Below are positions 34,322-43,178 of a stretch of DNA of 64,000 bases, piece after piece. Each line of letters opens with the position of its first letter. The stretch's first letter is position 1. Origin of the DNA: Bifidobacterium pongonis (GTDB lineage: Bacteria; Actinomycetota; Actinomycetes; Actinomycetales; Bifidobacteriaceae); NCBI RefSeq assembly GCF_019331805.1, contig NZ_JAHBBE010000008.1:1-64000 (forward strand). Direction: 5' to 3'. The translations under genes and the position numbers were made by a program. Below the pieces are notes generated by a model. It had not been told where the DNA came from. It saw nothing but the letters and a program-made list of their open reading frames with translations, and made no database searches.

Positions 34322-35515
34322 TCAGTCCCTCATCAACGCATCCGGTTGCGTGCGTGAAATCAGCACGCTCATGGGAAGCGCTCCAACAATCGCCCCGAAA
34401 CCAGTGATGCCAAGTATCTCGGCCGTCAGCATCGGATCGAAAACCACCGGTCCCAAACTTGATAGATTCAGCAGGCCGCCGGAGCCGATGTAGTGGGTCA
34501 GAGCCAGATTCGCCAGCGTGCCCACAACGATGCCTACCATTCCGGATGTGATAACCAATTGAAGGACCTGAACAAGGGCGAGGGCGCTCAACTGTCCGGC
34601 CGTGTACCCAAGGCACCTCAGCAAAGCCAGCGAACGTTTACGCGGCCGCATCCACATCACACTCAGGAAGAAACCGAACGCGAGAGAACAGAGAAGAACG
34701 ATTGGAAATACGAACCTGCCTATATTCATCAGCGTGGAAAGAATACCCATGGTTTCCAGCTGTCCCGCGGCGCCGGTCACGCCGAATCCGAGATCCGAGA
34801 GCTTCTTCTGGACTCCCTGGGCTTGTTCTCCCGAATCGACCTTCACATATACGAATGTATAGGATTCCGGAGGCTTCCCGTCGAACAGGGTGCTCATCGT
34901 ATCCTCGGAAACATAGGAAGGCGCACCCCCATCCCGATCAGGCACGGAATTGTCGTATATCCCAACCACCTTGAGTCCGATGACCCTGTAGGACCCCTGA
35001 TACCGGCCGTCTACGTGCGTGTATCCGAATGACACGGTTTTGCCATACAAACCATCGAGATTGCCCCCGGAAACGGAATGAGGCAGGAGTATCTCATTGG
35101 ACCGCAAACTTGAAGGCCTGTCGCCCTTGATCATTTTCGGAAGCTTGGGCTCGAAATACGTGGTGGCCCATAAAGCCCCGGGCGCGACGGTTCGTGACGG
35201 CCAGTCCGCCTCATCCGCCAAATCCAAATCATGCTGCATCCAAGGAGTCACGGAAACGACATGCTCCAGCTGAGACACTTCGGCAAGCGATTCCCTGTCC
35301 AGGATGCGCGAATCCGGTCGAAGTGTGTTCAGCTCAATGGTGGAAATGTTGGAGTGCTTCTCGACATTGCTCGCATGTGCCTGGACCACGCTGACCACAA
35401 ATCCCTGAAGGCAGTAACAGATGGAGATGACGATTGCCAGCAGAACGACCAACGCGCGCGAGGTTCGGAAAGTATATGCCCGTTCGAACCAGACGAGACG
35501 GAAAACCCTTTTCAC
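34322..35515 (-). CDS. FtsX/MacB-type ABC transporter permease
   Basis: The protein has 397 residues with one N-terminal membrane helix (ALVVLLAIVISICYCLQGF), a ~220-residue extracellular domain (MacB_PCD-like, with VVGIYDNSVPDRDGG) and three C-terminal helices of the FtsX type (FVFPIVLLCSLAFGFFLSV then MRPRKRSLALLRCLGYT). This arrangement belongs to type VII ABC systems that move substrates across or within the envelope without transport through the membrane core. Its start overlaps the ATPase stop by 4 bp. With the ATPase, the anchored 295-aa protein and the two small ORFs it forms a four- or five-gene operon. Confidence 0.9.
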   Translation of the reverse strand: MKRVFRLVWFERAYTFRTSRALVVLLAIVISICYCLQGFVVSVVQAHASNVEKHSNISTIELNTLRPDSRILDRESLAEVSQLEHVVSVTPWMQHDLDLADEADWPSRTVAPGALWATTYFEPKLPKMIKGDRPSSLRSNEILLPHSVSGGNLDGLYGKTVSFGYTHVDGRYQGSYRVIGLKVVGIYDNSVPDRDGGAPSYVSEDTMSTLFDGKPPESYTFVYVKVDSGEQAQGVQKKLSDLGFGVTGAAGQLETMGILSTLMNIGRFVFPIVLLCSLAFGFFLSVMWMRPRKRSLALLRCLGYTAGQLSALALVQVLQLVITSGMVGIVVGTLANLALTHYIGSGGLLNLSSLGPVVFDPMLTAEILGITGFGAIVGALPMSVLISRTQPDALMRD

Positions 35516-36183
35516 TGTTCCGTAACCACCTTCCCGGATTCAAGACGCAATGACCGGGTTTCCAGCCCATCCAAGCGGGAATCATGGCTGGCGAGCAGAA
35601 TCGCCACTCCTTGTTCCTTCATCGCGCGAATGATGGCAGCAACCTCGCTGGTGGCCGCATCATCAAGTGAAGAGGTGGGCTCGTCCAGCAAAAGGAGCCG
35701 TGGCTCGTTGATCAAAGCGCGGCATATTCCGGCACGCTGAAGTTCGCCGCCGGATATCCTGCCTGCTTTCACGTTCGCCAAACGTCGAATGCCGAACCGA
35801 GCAAGCATTTTCAGACATTTCCTGGCACCTCCACTTCCCCGGTCTGCAACAAGGAGGTTCTGCAGCACCGTGAGGTGATCGAGCAGGTTCGCGTTTTGAA
35901 ACACGATTCCGATGTATGTGGCGCGGAGCCTGTCACGTGCTCGCTCACTGGATGTCTCCTCACCGCAGACGCGCACGCTGCCATGGTCCGGCACCGTAAG
36001 GAGACCTGCGATTCTGAGCAACGTTGTCTTGCCTGATCCGGAGCTTCCCCGGATTCTGAGCATTTCGCCGTTCCTGAGTGTGAAGGAGATTCCATCGAGA
36101 GTAAACGGATCATCATCGTTCCGCAGGTAGCGTTTTGACACGTGATCGAAGACGAGAACGCTGTTTTCCGTGTCTTGCGTCAT
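35512..36183 (-). CDS. ABC transporter ATPase, MacB/LolD type
   Basis: The protein has 223 residues. Walker A is GSSGSGKTTLL, the Q-loop lies in IGIVFQNANL, the signature is ISGGELQRAGICRAL, Walker B is LLLLDEPTSSLD and the H-loop is LLASHDSR. It powers the FtsX-type permease encoded immediately downstream. It overlaps both neighbours by 4 bp, so all three are translationally coupled. Confidence 0.95.
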   Translation of the reverse strand: MTQDTENSVLVFDHVSKRYLRNDDDPFTLDGISFTLRNGEMLRIRGSSGSGKTTLLRIAGLLTVPDHGSVRVCGEETSSERARDRLRATYIGIVFQNANLLDHLTVLQNLLVADRGSGGARKCLKMLARFGIRRLANVKAGRISGGELQRAGICRALINEPRLLLLDEPTSSLDDAATSEVAAIIRAMKEQGVAILLASHDSRLDGLETRSLRLESGKVVTEQ

Positions 36184-37067
36184 AGGGGCACTGCTCCTGA
36201 TTTGAAGGCGTAATACGTGAGCGTCAGACTGCAGGTTCCGGTTCGACTGCCATCCACCGCGATCATTCGCGATGCATTCCTGCAGCCGAGAAGCTTCTCA
36301 ATCCTCGGGCGCGACGTGCAGGTGCTTTGGCTCGTTCCCGTCAGCGCGTCCGCGGCGAGCAGCGTCTGCTGGATGTATGTGGAGTCGCCTCCAGCCCACG
36401 CGCAAAGTTTGGGGCGAAGTTCTGAGAAATACCCAGATATCTTGTCTTTGTTACTGAAGAGATGTTTGGAGATTAGCGCCGAAGTCGCAAGTCGTTCGGC
36501 TTGTTCGTCGGCAAGCGGATCGAATGGGGTCAGCTCGGTGATTGGAGTGAAGTCGAGGTCCAGGATCATCACCGGTTCCGCAAGCGAAAGATACTCCGCA
36601 AGATTGTCTTTTGTAACGACTTCGGGGAAGGACCTTTCGATCTGTCGCACGATCTCGCTGCTGGCTTCCCACCGCTGATCCTTGAAGTTTTTCAAAGCCA
36701 CATAGGCTTTGAGCCTCATCGCAAGCGGTTTCCGCTCATTTTGGGCGTAATCGTACAAGGAATTCAACGTTCGCCATGTGCCCACTTTAGGATAGTTTTC
36801 ACCTGCCATCTGTGACACCATGAATGTCGCGTTGACTCGGGATTCCTCGGTATTCCGGGTCCCCATCTCAGGTAGGTCGAAAAGCCCATCCGGCAGTTCG
36901 AGTTTCCCGAAATCGTCACGCGCTTGCCGCGATACACCCCGCTGCGCCAAAGCCTGCAAGTCGGCTCGGCAGAACTGCACCGCCATGACTGCCGCACAGC
37001 CCAATACAACGAGCAGAACGGCAGTCATGAAAACGGCAAACCCACGTTTGGCCTTTGTGGAGTCCAT
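36180..37067 (-). CDS. Membrane-anchored extracellular protein of the peptide/ABC operon, unrecognised
   Basis: The protein has 295 residues. It has one N-terminal anchor or uncleaved signal (FAVFMTAVLLVVLGCAAVMAV), then a mostly helical extracellular part with repeats of charged and aromatic residues (KPLAMRLKAYVALKNFKDQ). A C-terminal segment has four Cys (TSQSTCTSRPRIEKLLGC and TGTCSLTLTYYAF) that could form disulfides. I do not recognise the family. The start at 37067 is 2 bp after the stop of the second tiny ORF; an upstream ATG at 37094 would overlap it. Position suggests a partner of the ABC system: peptide maturation, binding or self-immunity. Confidence 0.7.
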   Translation of the reverse strand: MDSTKAKRGFAVFMTAVLLVVLGCAAVMAVQFCRADLQALAQRGVSRQARDDFGKLELPDGLFDLPEMGTRNTEESRVNATFMVSQMAGENYPKVGTWRTLNSLYDYAQNERKPLAMRLKAYVALKNFKDQRWEASSEIVRQIERSFPEVVTKDNLAEYLSLAEPVMILDLDFTPITELTPFDPLADEQAERLATSALISKHLFSNKDKISGYFSELRPKLCAWAGGDSTYIQQTLLAADALTGTSQSTCTSRPRIEKLLGCRNASRMIAVDGSRTGTCSLTLTYYAFKSGAVPL

Positions 37068-37069
37068 TG

Positions 37070-37132
37070 TCAGATCTTCGTGCTCACAACACATGCTGTT
37101 CCGCTGTAGAACGCCATGTCAGTCACGTTCAT
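37070..37132 (-). CDS. Tiny ORF 2 (20 aa) before the ABC operon
   Basis: It encodes MNVTDMAFYSGTACVVSTKI. Its ATG overlaps the TGA of the 17-aa ORF (ATGA), and its stop lies 2 bp before the 295-aa gene. Such tight packing suggests real translation. If one base were missing upstream, both tiny ORFs would fuse into a single 37-residue peptide with a polar leader and a hydrophobic, Cys-containing core. It may be a pheromone, bacteriocin or RiPP-like precursor. Confidence 0.45.
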   Translation of the reverse strand: MNVTDMAFYSGTACVVSTKI

Positions 37133-37182
37133 ACCAACGTAGGGAGCACCTTATCCGCCGCCAAATTCTTGTTTTGATTCAT
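37129..37182 (-). CDS. Tiny ORF 1 (17 aa), strong ribosome site
   Basis: It encodes MNQNKNLAADKVLPTLV. GAAGGAG lies 6 nt upstream of the ATG, one of the best ribosome sites in the window. It ends in the ATGA overlap with the next tiny ORF. As a free product it could be a leader peptide; joined to the next ORF it would look like the leader of a short peptide precursor. Confidence 0.5.
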   Translation of the reverse strand: MNQNKNLAADKVLPTLV

Positions 37183-37514
37183 GAATACTCCTTCGTATTT
37201 TCTCCATTGAACATGGCCACACGGCATGGCCTTCACAGCCGTTGATACCAATGAGCCGATCACCATTGACGGCTTAGCGCGGGAACTACATTTCCCATTT
37301 GATAGCAGTGAATCACAATGGCGTACCAAAATCAACCATCTTTTTCCCAACCATTTCTCTTCACCCTGCCTCTCTTTCACCCCTTTCTTTGGACTCTCTT
37401 CCAGCTCTCTCCTTGGAATGTCATATGCGACCCCTATCCCCCATCCGGGTCCTATAGCATTCACTTCCACCTCTGAAAAACTTCGAGGCACCCGAACATA
37501 TTGGTCCCCACGCA

Positions 37515-37640
37515 TGTCCTTTTCTGGAGAAACGGACACTCTAGCCCCCACACCCTCACCTCGCATGTCCTTTTCTGGGGAATCGGACACTCTGGTATGC
37601 CTCACTGCACTCCGCGTGACCGATTCGGGAGAATCGGACA
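37515..37640. repeat. 51-bp palindrome array E, 3 units
   Basis: Units start at 37515, 37566 and 37617. It is a direct, ~91% identical copy of the end of array D, 3.48 kb away, so D and E bracket the peptide/FtsX operon. The neighbouring stretch 37183-37510 is AT-richer than the average here and probably holds the operon promoter; I see no gene in it. Confidence 0.95.
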
Positions 37641-37734
37641 TCCGTTGTGTTGCGCAGCGGGGAGAAAAAGTCGGGAAGAGTACGACATGAGATAGAGATG
37701 CGAATAAGCTCCGAACCGTAGGGAGGGGGTGAGA

Positions 37735-37861
37735 GCTGGCACGTTTCGAGCCTGAACTGGCCGTCCGCCGCGAGGCCGCGGCACAGCGTCTGGCCGCGAA
37801 GGAGGCCAAGCTCGCTGCCGAGTACGACCGCACCGCCGGCGTAATGGTGGCCAACAGCTGA
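37735..37861 (+). pseudogene. 3' remnant of an unidentified gene
   Basis: An open frame rich in Ala, Glu and Arg (FEPELAVRREAAAQRLAA, then KLAAEYDRTAGVMVANS) with strong high-GC codon bias ends in TGA at 37861. It has no start or ribosome site and begins right after a GGGAGGGGG tract, so it looks like the tail of a gene whose front has been lost. The source family is not recognised. Confidence 0.4.
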
Positions 37862-37959
37862 AAAGTTGGCGCTAGTTCGTCGAATCGTACCGGAACAGTG
37901 ACGGATTCGTACCAAGACGGTGACGGATTCGGGCCACCAAATCAGCCGGTTCGAATCCG

Positions 37960-38619
37960 TCACAGCTTGATGATGCGGTCGGCGTCTGCAGCATCCTTCT
38001 CGTTGTGCGTCGTATAGATCACGATTGCCCCGTCGTCGGCGAAATGCCGAAGATGCTGCATGACCACGGCACGGTTGCCCGCATCCAGCGCGGCGGTCGG
38101 CTCGTCGGCCAACACGATGCGCGGCGAACGAATGACAATCCGCGCGATGGCGACGCGTTGCTGTTCGCCGCCGCTCAGCGTGTACACCAGCCGCTTGTCA
38201 TACCCGTCCAGATGGACGACGTGCAGCGCCCACCGTATGAGCCGACGCCGTTCGGATGCCGGCACGCCGACGCAACGTAAGGCCAGTTGCAGATTCCGCG
38301 CAACGGTCCATTGCTCGACCAACGCGTAGTTCTGGAACATGAACCCCATGACGTTGCGGTGCATGAGCCGTCGCGTCCGTGAACTCCCGTCGGTCAGGTC
38401 GCGCGCGCCATAGGCTACGATGCCGCTGGTCGGCCGTTCCAGCAAGCCGAGCACGTTGAGCAGCGTGGTTTTCCCGCAACCGCTTTGACCGGTGAGGGCT
38501 GTCATCTGCCCGGGAAGGAATTCCAGGTTGAGATCGGACCACAGGACGCATTCGCCCATGCGTTTGGTCAGACCGTGTACGGTCAGTGGTTTGTCGGAAA
38601 TCTGTGATGTTGCTGACAT
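37960..38619 (-). CDS. ABC transporter ATPase, lactococcin-972 exporter type
   Basis: The protein has 219 residues. Walker A is GQSGCGKTTLLN, the Q-loop is FMFQNYALVEQ, the signature is LSGGEQQRVAIARIV, Walker B is IVLADEPTAALD and the switch is VIYTTHNEKDA. The NYALVEQWTVxxNL block is typical of ATPases paired with the bacteriocin-associated integral membrane family of the lactococcin 972 group, and the upstream gene encodes such a membrane protein. GAAGGA precedes the ATG. It should energise peptide export or immunity. Confidence 0.88.
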   Translation of the reverse strand: MSATSQISDKPLTVHGLTKRMGECVLWSDLNLEFLPGQMTALTGQSGCGKTTLLNVLGLLERPTSGIVAYGARDLTDGSSRTRRLMHRNVMGFMFQNYALVEQWTVARNLQLALRCVGVPASERRRLIRWALHVVHLDGYDKRLVYTLSGGEQQRVAIARIVIRSPRIVLADEPTAALDAGNRAVVMQHLRHFADDGAIVIYTTHNEKDAADADRIIKL

Positions 38620-38728
38620 GATGATGTTCCTTCTGAATATCTTCTGAATATGGTGAGGCGAATTGGCTGGACTGCCGCTGGGCAGACGTGTCCGGCCGCT
38701 CCGAATCCGACCGACCGGTTCTTCAACG

Positions 38729-40690
38729 TCACGGGTGTTTGATGCTGTCCGCCCGGAGCTGCGAATCGTAGACCGCGGTGGTGGCCATCGTCGTGATTGC
38801 GAAGGCCATCGGGGCCGCCAGACAGATGATGTTGAGCCGCATCAGCGCACATGGCAGCACTACCATCGCACAAAGCGCCAGTACCAGCAGTGCGACGGTA
38901 CCGAACCGTAGCCGCGATGTGGCTCCGTGAATGAACTCGACGAACATAACCTGACGTCTCAGCGTGCACATGATTAACGCCAACATGACGCCGATGCCAA
39001 GGGAGCAGGCGAACGCGATCACCGCGACGATGGTGAAGAAAATCGTTTCCTGTCGACTAACGGCCAACTGGTTGGCGATTTCATCGCAAGGCCTGATCGC
39101 CGACGACACCAGCGGAAGCGCACCGGCATCGCGCAACGCCGTGATGACGGCCCGACGGGATTGGTAGGTGAACATCATGCCGCCGGCGCTGGCCATCGCC
39201 GTTGTGGTGTCGCCGCTGAGTAATTGAGCATCCAGGATAATGACGGGAGTGTGCAGTCGGCTATTGTCCGTCATCGTGTTGAAGGTCCAAGGCGCTGCTT
39301 TCTTGGATATGGTTGTGACGGTCACGTCCTGTGCGGTGATATCCGGCAGAGATTGATGGTTGCTTGCTGCGATATCCTGTTCAAACGCATATGAGGACAG
39401 CACATTGGCGATGATGGATGAGGGATCGTAGGTGTCGTCCGCAGGCATGAGCACGGTGACTGCCGTTCTGCTTGACGACGCGAGGAGATGCTGCTGCTCC
39501 GCGGTCTTCGGATCCATGATGATACACGTTGAATTCGGCGCTTGTCCTCCATCGACCCATGTGCAATTCTCTTGGGAAAAGAAGAATCGTATCCGTCCAG
39601 CATTGGCGGCCCTGTCGACGAATGCGTTCCAATTAGGCATATATTGCGCCCTTGTTCGATCGTTGGAAAACCACAGCAGTAATCGGAACCCTGGCTGTGA
39701 TGTATGCCGTGTTAAGGATGTTGACATCGCCTCGGTACTGTTGCGCTGCATAATGGCATTGTTCATGCCGACCATGGTCAGGTTCAGTACCACTATGGTG
39801 GCCAGACAACTCGCCACCATGAGAAAACGCAATGGTCGTTTTCCTTTGATTTGGGCAATGATGCCGGGCACGGCGAGTCGGATGATAATGATGGCTGCAA
39901 GTGCCGCAAGCATCGCGACGATGGCGGTTACCGACATGATGCCTAGGAACACTTGCCCGGCAAAAACGAATGGTGAGGCGTGCGGCCAGCAGATAAGCCC
40001 GATAGCAATCCAGATCAGCCATCCGGCACCCATGGTTCCAAGAACGAACAGCATATGCTGCAACCCTTGACGGGCAATGACGCTGACACGTCGCGTGCCG
40101 TGGAGTTCTTGGACCGCGCTGATTCTGGAGGAGGCTGATGCCGACACGGCCGCGGCGATGAATGTTATAACAATCCCAGCGGTAATGATAGAGGCGATGC
40201 TATTCGAGAAGAAATCGCCGACCAGTCCAGGAACGCTGATGGCGTCAAGACCATTGAGCTCAAAACCCTTGGCTTGTATCGCAGCAGCAGCCTGTTGCGC
40301 GTCATCCGCATGACCGTAGATAAGCCAACGACCGAGCGGATTGGTAAGCTCATCCCCTTGACGCACCACGGTGCAGGCGTTGAATCCGTAATCCGGATAT
40401 GGAGAGGTTTTGACAAATGGGGCATATGCATCGGATGATCCGAACACGGTTATCTGCCGTTCGAAACCATGTTTCGCATTGGATTCCGACGTGACCTTGG
40501 CGAGCATGACGTGGTGTTTGTCCGCTATGCCCAGCATGTCGGACAACGTATGCCCATGGGCATCGGAAATTTTAACGTCTTGCTCGGGGCCGGACGGGTA
40601 GGTGTCCTCGCAGTTCAGAGCATATAATCCTCCCGCCGCAACGGTGAGAATCATAACCAGCGCTGAGGCGACCTTGTATATCCAATGCAT
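38729..40690 (-). CDS. Bacteriocin-associated integral membrane protein (lactococcin 972 / DUF1430 type)
   Basis: The protein has 653 residues. The ATG at 40690 follows AAGGTG at 8-9 nt; an in-frame TTG at 40696 is an alternative. One N-terminal helix (ALVMILTVAAGGLYALNC) and a ~130-residue extracellular domain precede a first helix set (IASIITAGIVITFIAAAV and others). A second ~250-residue extracellular domain and a C-terminal helix set (TIVAVIAFACSLGIGVMLAL) follow. This duplicated FtsX-like plan matches the membrane partner of lactococcin-972-type exporters. No lactococcin-972-like structural gene is visible nearby. It is divergent from a LuxR-type two-component system. Confidence 0.78.
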   Translation of the reverse strand: MHWIYKVASALVMILTVAAGGLYALNCEDTYPSGPEQDVKISDAHGHTLSDMLGIADKHHVMLAKVTSESNAKHGFERQITVFGSSDAYAPFVKTSPYPDYGFNACTVVRQGDELTNPLGRWLIYGHADDAQQAAAAIQAKGFELNGLDAISVPGLVGDFFSNSIASIITAGIVITFIAAAVSASASSRISAVQELHGTRRVSVIARQGLQHMLFVLGTMGAGWLIWIAIGLICWPHASPFVFAGQVFLGIMSVTAIVAMLAALAAIIIIRLAVPGIIAQIKGKRPLRFLMVASCLATIVVLNLTMVGMNNAIMQRNSTEAMSTSLTRHTSQPGFRLLLWFSNDRTRAQYMPNWNAFVDRAANAGRIRFFFSQENCTWVDGGQAPNSTCIIMDPKTAEQQHLLASSSRTAVTVLMPADDTYDPSSIIANVLSSYAFEQDIAASNHQSLPDITAQDVTVTTISKKAAPWTFNTMTDNSRLHTPVIILDAQLLSGDTTTAMASAGGMMFTYQSRRAVITALRDAGALPLVSSAIRPCDEIANQLAVSRQETIFFTIVAVIAFACSLGIGVMLALIMCTLRRQVMFVEFIHGATSRLRFGTVALLVLALCAMVVLPCALMRLNIICLAAPMAFAITTMATTAVYDSQLRADSIKHP

Positions 40691-40781
40691 TGGCAACGCA
40701 CCTTACTTACTTATGCCTGATACGGGGGCGCCCAAACCAAAACGGTTCGGAGTTATTAACCGTAACGACCTGCGATTGCGC

Positions 40782-40843
40782 GGGAAAGCGGGTGTGACGG
40801 GAAACGGCACAGCGGTGTGATGGGAAACGGCACAGTGATATGG
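40782..40843. promoter_or_regulatory. Direct repeats in the divergent promoter region
   Basis: GGGAAACGGCACAG occurs at 40799 and 40822 (23 bp apart), each followed by a GTGTGA- or GATATG-like tail. A decayed copy (GGGAAAGCGGGTGTGA) starts at 40782. They lie between the exporter gene and the response-regulator gene, overlapping the latter's 5' leader. Binding by the neighbouring LuxR-type regulator is a reasonable inference. Confidence 0.55.
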
Positions 40844-40876
40844 TGGGGGGCGGAAGACGAGGCGATAGGGGGGGCT

Positions 40877-41554
40877 ATGGAACAGGACCATGGTTCAGGA
40901 TTGCGCATCGCCGTGGTGGATAACGACCGCTGCTCGGCCGATATGATGACGCTGCTGATCGGCAGGGAGCTGCACGGCAGCAAACTGCTGTGGTCCACGG
41001 ACAACCCTGCGCTGGCATTGGAACGGTGCCTGTTCGACACCGTCAAACCGGACATTCTCATCGCCGATCTGATCATGGATGGACTGGACGGGACACGGTT
41101 GACTGCACGGCTCCGTCACCACGAGTCGCCGATTGCGGTGCTGATCGTCACCTCATACAATCCATGCACGTATCAGGACGATATTATTGCGTGCGGGGCG
41201 CAGGGCATGATCGCGAAACGTGATTTCGCCCGCGATGTGGGGCGTGCGATTCGAGCCGTCGCTTCCGGACGCTCATATCCGGGCGATGGTGGATTTCCGA
41301 ATGTGCACGAGGCGAATTGTCAGGCCGCGGCTGCGGATACAGACTGCCGGTCGGCGGAGTGCCCGCCGTTCTCGGAACGCGAGCTATCGATACTCCGCTT
41401 GTATGACCGCCGGCTATCGACGGCACAGATCGCGGATCGGCTCGATATCGGCATTGAAACCGTGTACAGCCATGTCAAACGTGCCATGCGCAAGGTCAAA
41501 GCGGCGAATCGTCACGAACTGCTCGACTATTGCGACCGATACCATGTGCTGTGA
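40877..41554 (+). CDS. NarL/LuxR-family response regulator
   Basis: The protein has 225 residues; the ATG at 40877 follows GGGGGG. The receiver domain has the acidic pair in IAVVDNDRC, the phospho-acceptor Asp in [13 protein letters not shown], Thr in VLIVTSY and Lys in MIAKRD. The C-terminal GerE/LuxR helix-turn-helix reads [14 protein letters not shown] then [20 protein letters not shown]. Its stop overlaps the kinase start. It probably controls the divergent exporter through the repeats at 40782-40843. Confidence 0.93.
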   Translation: MEQDHGSGLRIAVVDNDRCSADMMTLLIGRELHGSKLLWSTDNPALALERCLFDTVKPDILIADLIMDGLDGTRLTARLRHHESPIAVLIVTSYNPCTYQDDIIACGAQGMIAKRDFARDVGRAIRAVASGRSYPGDGGFPNVHEANCQAAAADTDCRSAECPPFSERELSILRLYDRRLSTAQIADRLDIGIETVYSHVKRAMRKVKAANRHELLDYCDRYHVL

Positions 41555-42848
41555 CGTGAACGATTGGAAGAACCTCCCGGCGGACGGGCGTGGGAGTGAA
41601 TCTGCAGATGACGGGAATCTGCGCGTCGTCATGCTTGTCTGCACGCTGTTGACGGCCATCGATTCGGCAATCGAGCTGTTCGCCGCACCGGTGCCCGACT
41701 GGCATACGCCCGTCATCGAAGCAGTGCTGTTGACCGTGATGGCAGTGAACATCGCCTGTCCGGTAGCAGGCAGCGTGCTGCTAGGCGTTGCATGGTGCGT
41801 GGCATTCCCCATGCCGATAAGCCTGTCGATGTCCCTGAGCGTGGTAATTGTGCTGCCGTTAATCGTGCTGTCGTACCGGCGTACGGCATGGGGTGTCACG
41901 TTGATGGCCGCCGCTATGGTGTCGCGAATTGTGCAGCTGCGCGTTCAAGGCGCGTTCACTAATCGACCGATGTGGTGGCGGGTGCTGACTGCGACGCCGT
42001 GGTTGGTGATGCCGTTCGTCATACCCGTGATGGCGGGAGTGCTGCTCAGATGGTGGCATATCCGGCGGCGGCGTGCCGAAGAGGCCAGCCGTCGCGCCGA
42101 GGCCATGGCCATGGCTGCCAGGTTGCACGATTCGACAACCAACGAATTGTCGTATCTCATCATGGATATCGATCATTTTTTGCAGATGCCGGAGCTCGGA
42201 GCGCAGACGTCCGATACTCTACGTCGGATGCGCGCTACGGCTGGGCGTGCACTCAAGCAGACCCACGATGTCATCGCGATGCTCCGCGACGGTTCCATCG
42301 GCACGGCCGAGATGTGCGATGATTCCCCGCGTGGAAGTCTGCCATATGCCAGTTCCAAGGAAGGTGCCGAGGCAATGCCGACGAGGCATCGGACAGATTC
42401 CGTGCGGTATCTGGTCGAGCGATACCAGCGGGATGCGGCGACACTCGGCATGACCGGTGAAACGGTGGTGACTGATTCTCGTGGAATCCTGGACCATGCA
42501 GATGCGGCGCTGGGAGGATTGATCCGCGCGGTGATTCAGGAAATGTTCGCGAACATCATGAAACATGCCGAACCCGCTGCCGGCTATGTCCTCGCCGTCG
42601 CCGTCAGTATCGATGAGGTATGCATCTCCTGCGCCGACGTTCCCCGACGGGACGGGAACGAAAGAGATGCGGCGCACGATGATTGCGAATGTCTGGGCAT
42701 GGGCTTCGGCATTGATCATCTCCGTGTCAGCGTGGAGGCGCGTGGAGGCCGGGTCGAGATCCACGGCGATGCGGGGCATTGGAGCTGCATGATGATTCTG
42801 CCACTCATGTCTGGATATGCGAAGAGCAAGACACAGCCTGGAGTATAA
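41544..42848 (+). CDS. Sensor histidine kinase (HisKA_3/NarX-like)
   Basis: The protein has 434 residues. About six membrane helices with short loops (residues ~25-170) precede the dimerisation region [17 protein letters not shown], with the phosphorylated His in the LHD motif. The ATP-binding domain shows the N-box in [14 protein letters not shown] and the G-box in [13 protein letters not shown]. The lack of an extracellular sensor domain suggests that it senses membrane-associated or peptide signals. The ATG at 41544 overlaps the regulator's end; a GTG at 41556 is possible. It phosphorylates the LuxR regulator encoded upstream. Confidence 0.9.
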   Translation: MCCDVNDWKNLPADGRGSESADDGNLRVVMLVCTLLTAIDSAIELFAAPVPDWHTPVIEAVLLTVMAVNIACPVAGSVLLGVAWCVAFPMPISLSMSLSVVIVLPLIVLSYRRTAWGVTLMAAAMVSRIVQLRVQGAFTNRPMWWRVLTATPWLVMPFVIPVMAGVLLRWWHIRRRRAEEASRRAEAMAMAARLHDSTTNELSYLIMDIDHFLQMPELGAQTSDTLRRMRATAGRALKQTHDVIAMLRDGSIGTAEMCDDSPRGSLPYASSKEGAEAMPTRHRTDSVRYLVERYQRDAATLGMTGETVVTDSRGILDHADAALGGLIRAVIQEMFANIMKHAEPAAGYVLAVAVSIDEVCISCADVPRRDGNERDAAHDDCECLGMGFGIDHLRVSVEARGGRVEIHGDAGHWSCMMILPLMSGYAKSKTQPGV

Positions 42849-42851
42849 GAA

Positions 42852-42879
42852 AAGCTCCGAACCGTGGGGTTCGGAGCTT
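42852..42879. terminator. Terminator between kinase gene and tRNA-Gly
   Basis: AAGCTCCGAACC pairs with GGTTCGGAGCTT around GTGG. On the minus strand it is followed by TTTTCTTATA, so it ends the tRNA-Gly transcript and can also stop the converging kinase transcript. Confidence 0.88.
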
Positions 42880-42884
42880 GCCGG

Positions 42885-42955
42885 AGCGGATGACGGGAGT
42901 CGAACCCGCCTCTACAGCTTGGGAAGCTGTCGTTCTACCGATGAACTACATCCGC
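42885..42955 (-). tRNA. tRNA-Gly (CCC)
   Basis: Read on the minus strand, the acceptor GCGGATG pairs with CATCCGC, the anticodon loop is TTCCCAA between ACAGC and GCTGT (anticodon CCC), and the T arm has GGTTCGACTCC. It has 71 nt and no encoded CCA. Confidence 0.93.
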
Positions 42956-43178
42956 AGGTGGCGCTTTTGGCGCACAAGTGGTCAGTCTAGCATCAAAACG
43001 GATGCCACGCGACTCATCGCCCGAAAGATGAATCTCATGTCCGAACCGGCTTGAACCGGCTTGAAGCAGCTGGAGCCTTCGCGCGTCGTCAACTGGCGCA
43101 TCCGACGGCACCAACCGCCAGTCACCACGCCCGTCGCGCCTGTCGCCAATCACCAATCACCAACCGCCGACCAAGCAA

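Noticed and set aside
37226..37690. A 154-codon plus-strand frame upstream of the peptide operon
   Set aside because: It has no ribosome site, overlaps the probable promoter region, and its second half is just array translation.
40691..40876. A lactococcin-972-like precursor between exporter and regulator genes
   Set aside because: The gap is short and no frame shows a signal peptide and ribosome site. A 62-codon minus-strand frame here is Pro-rich without such features.
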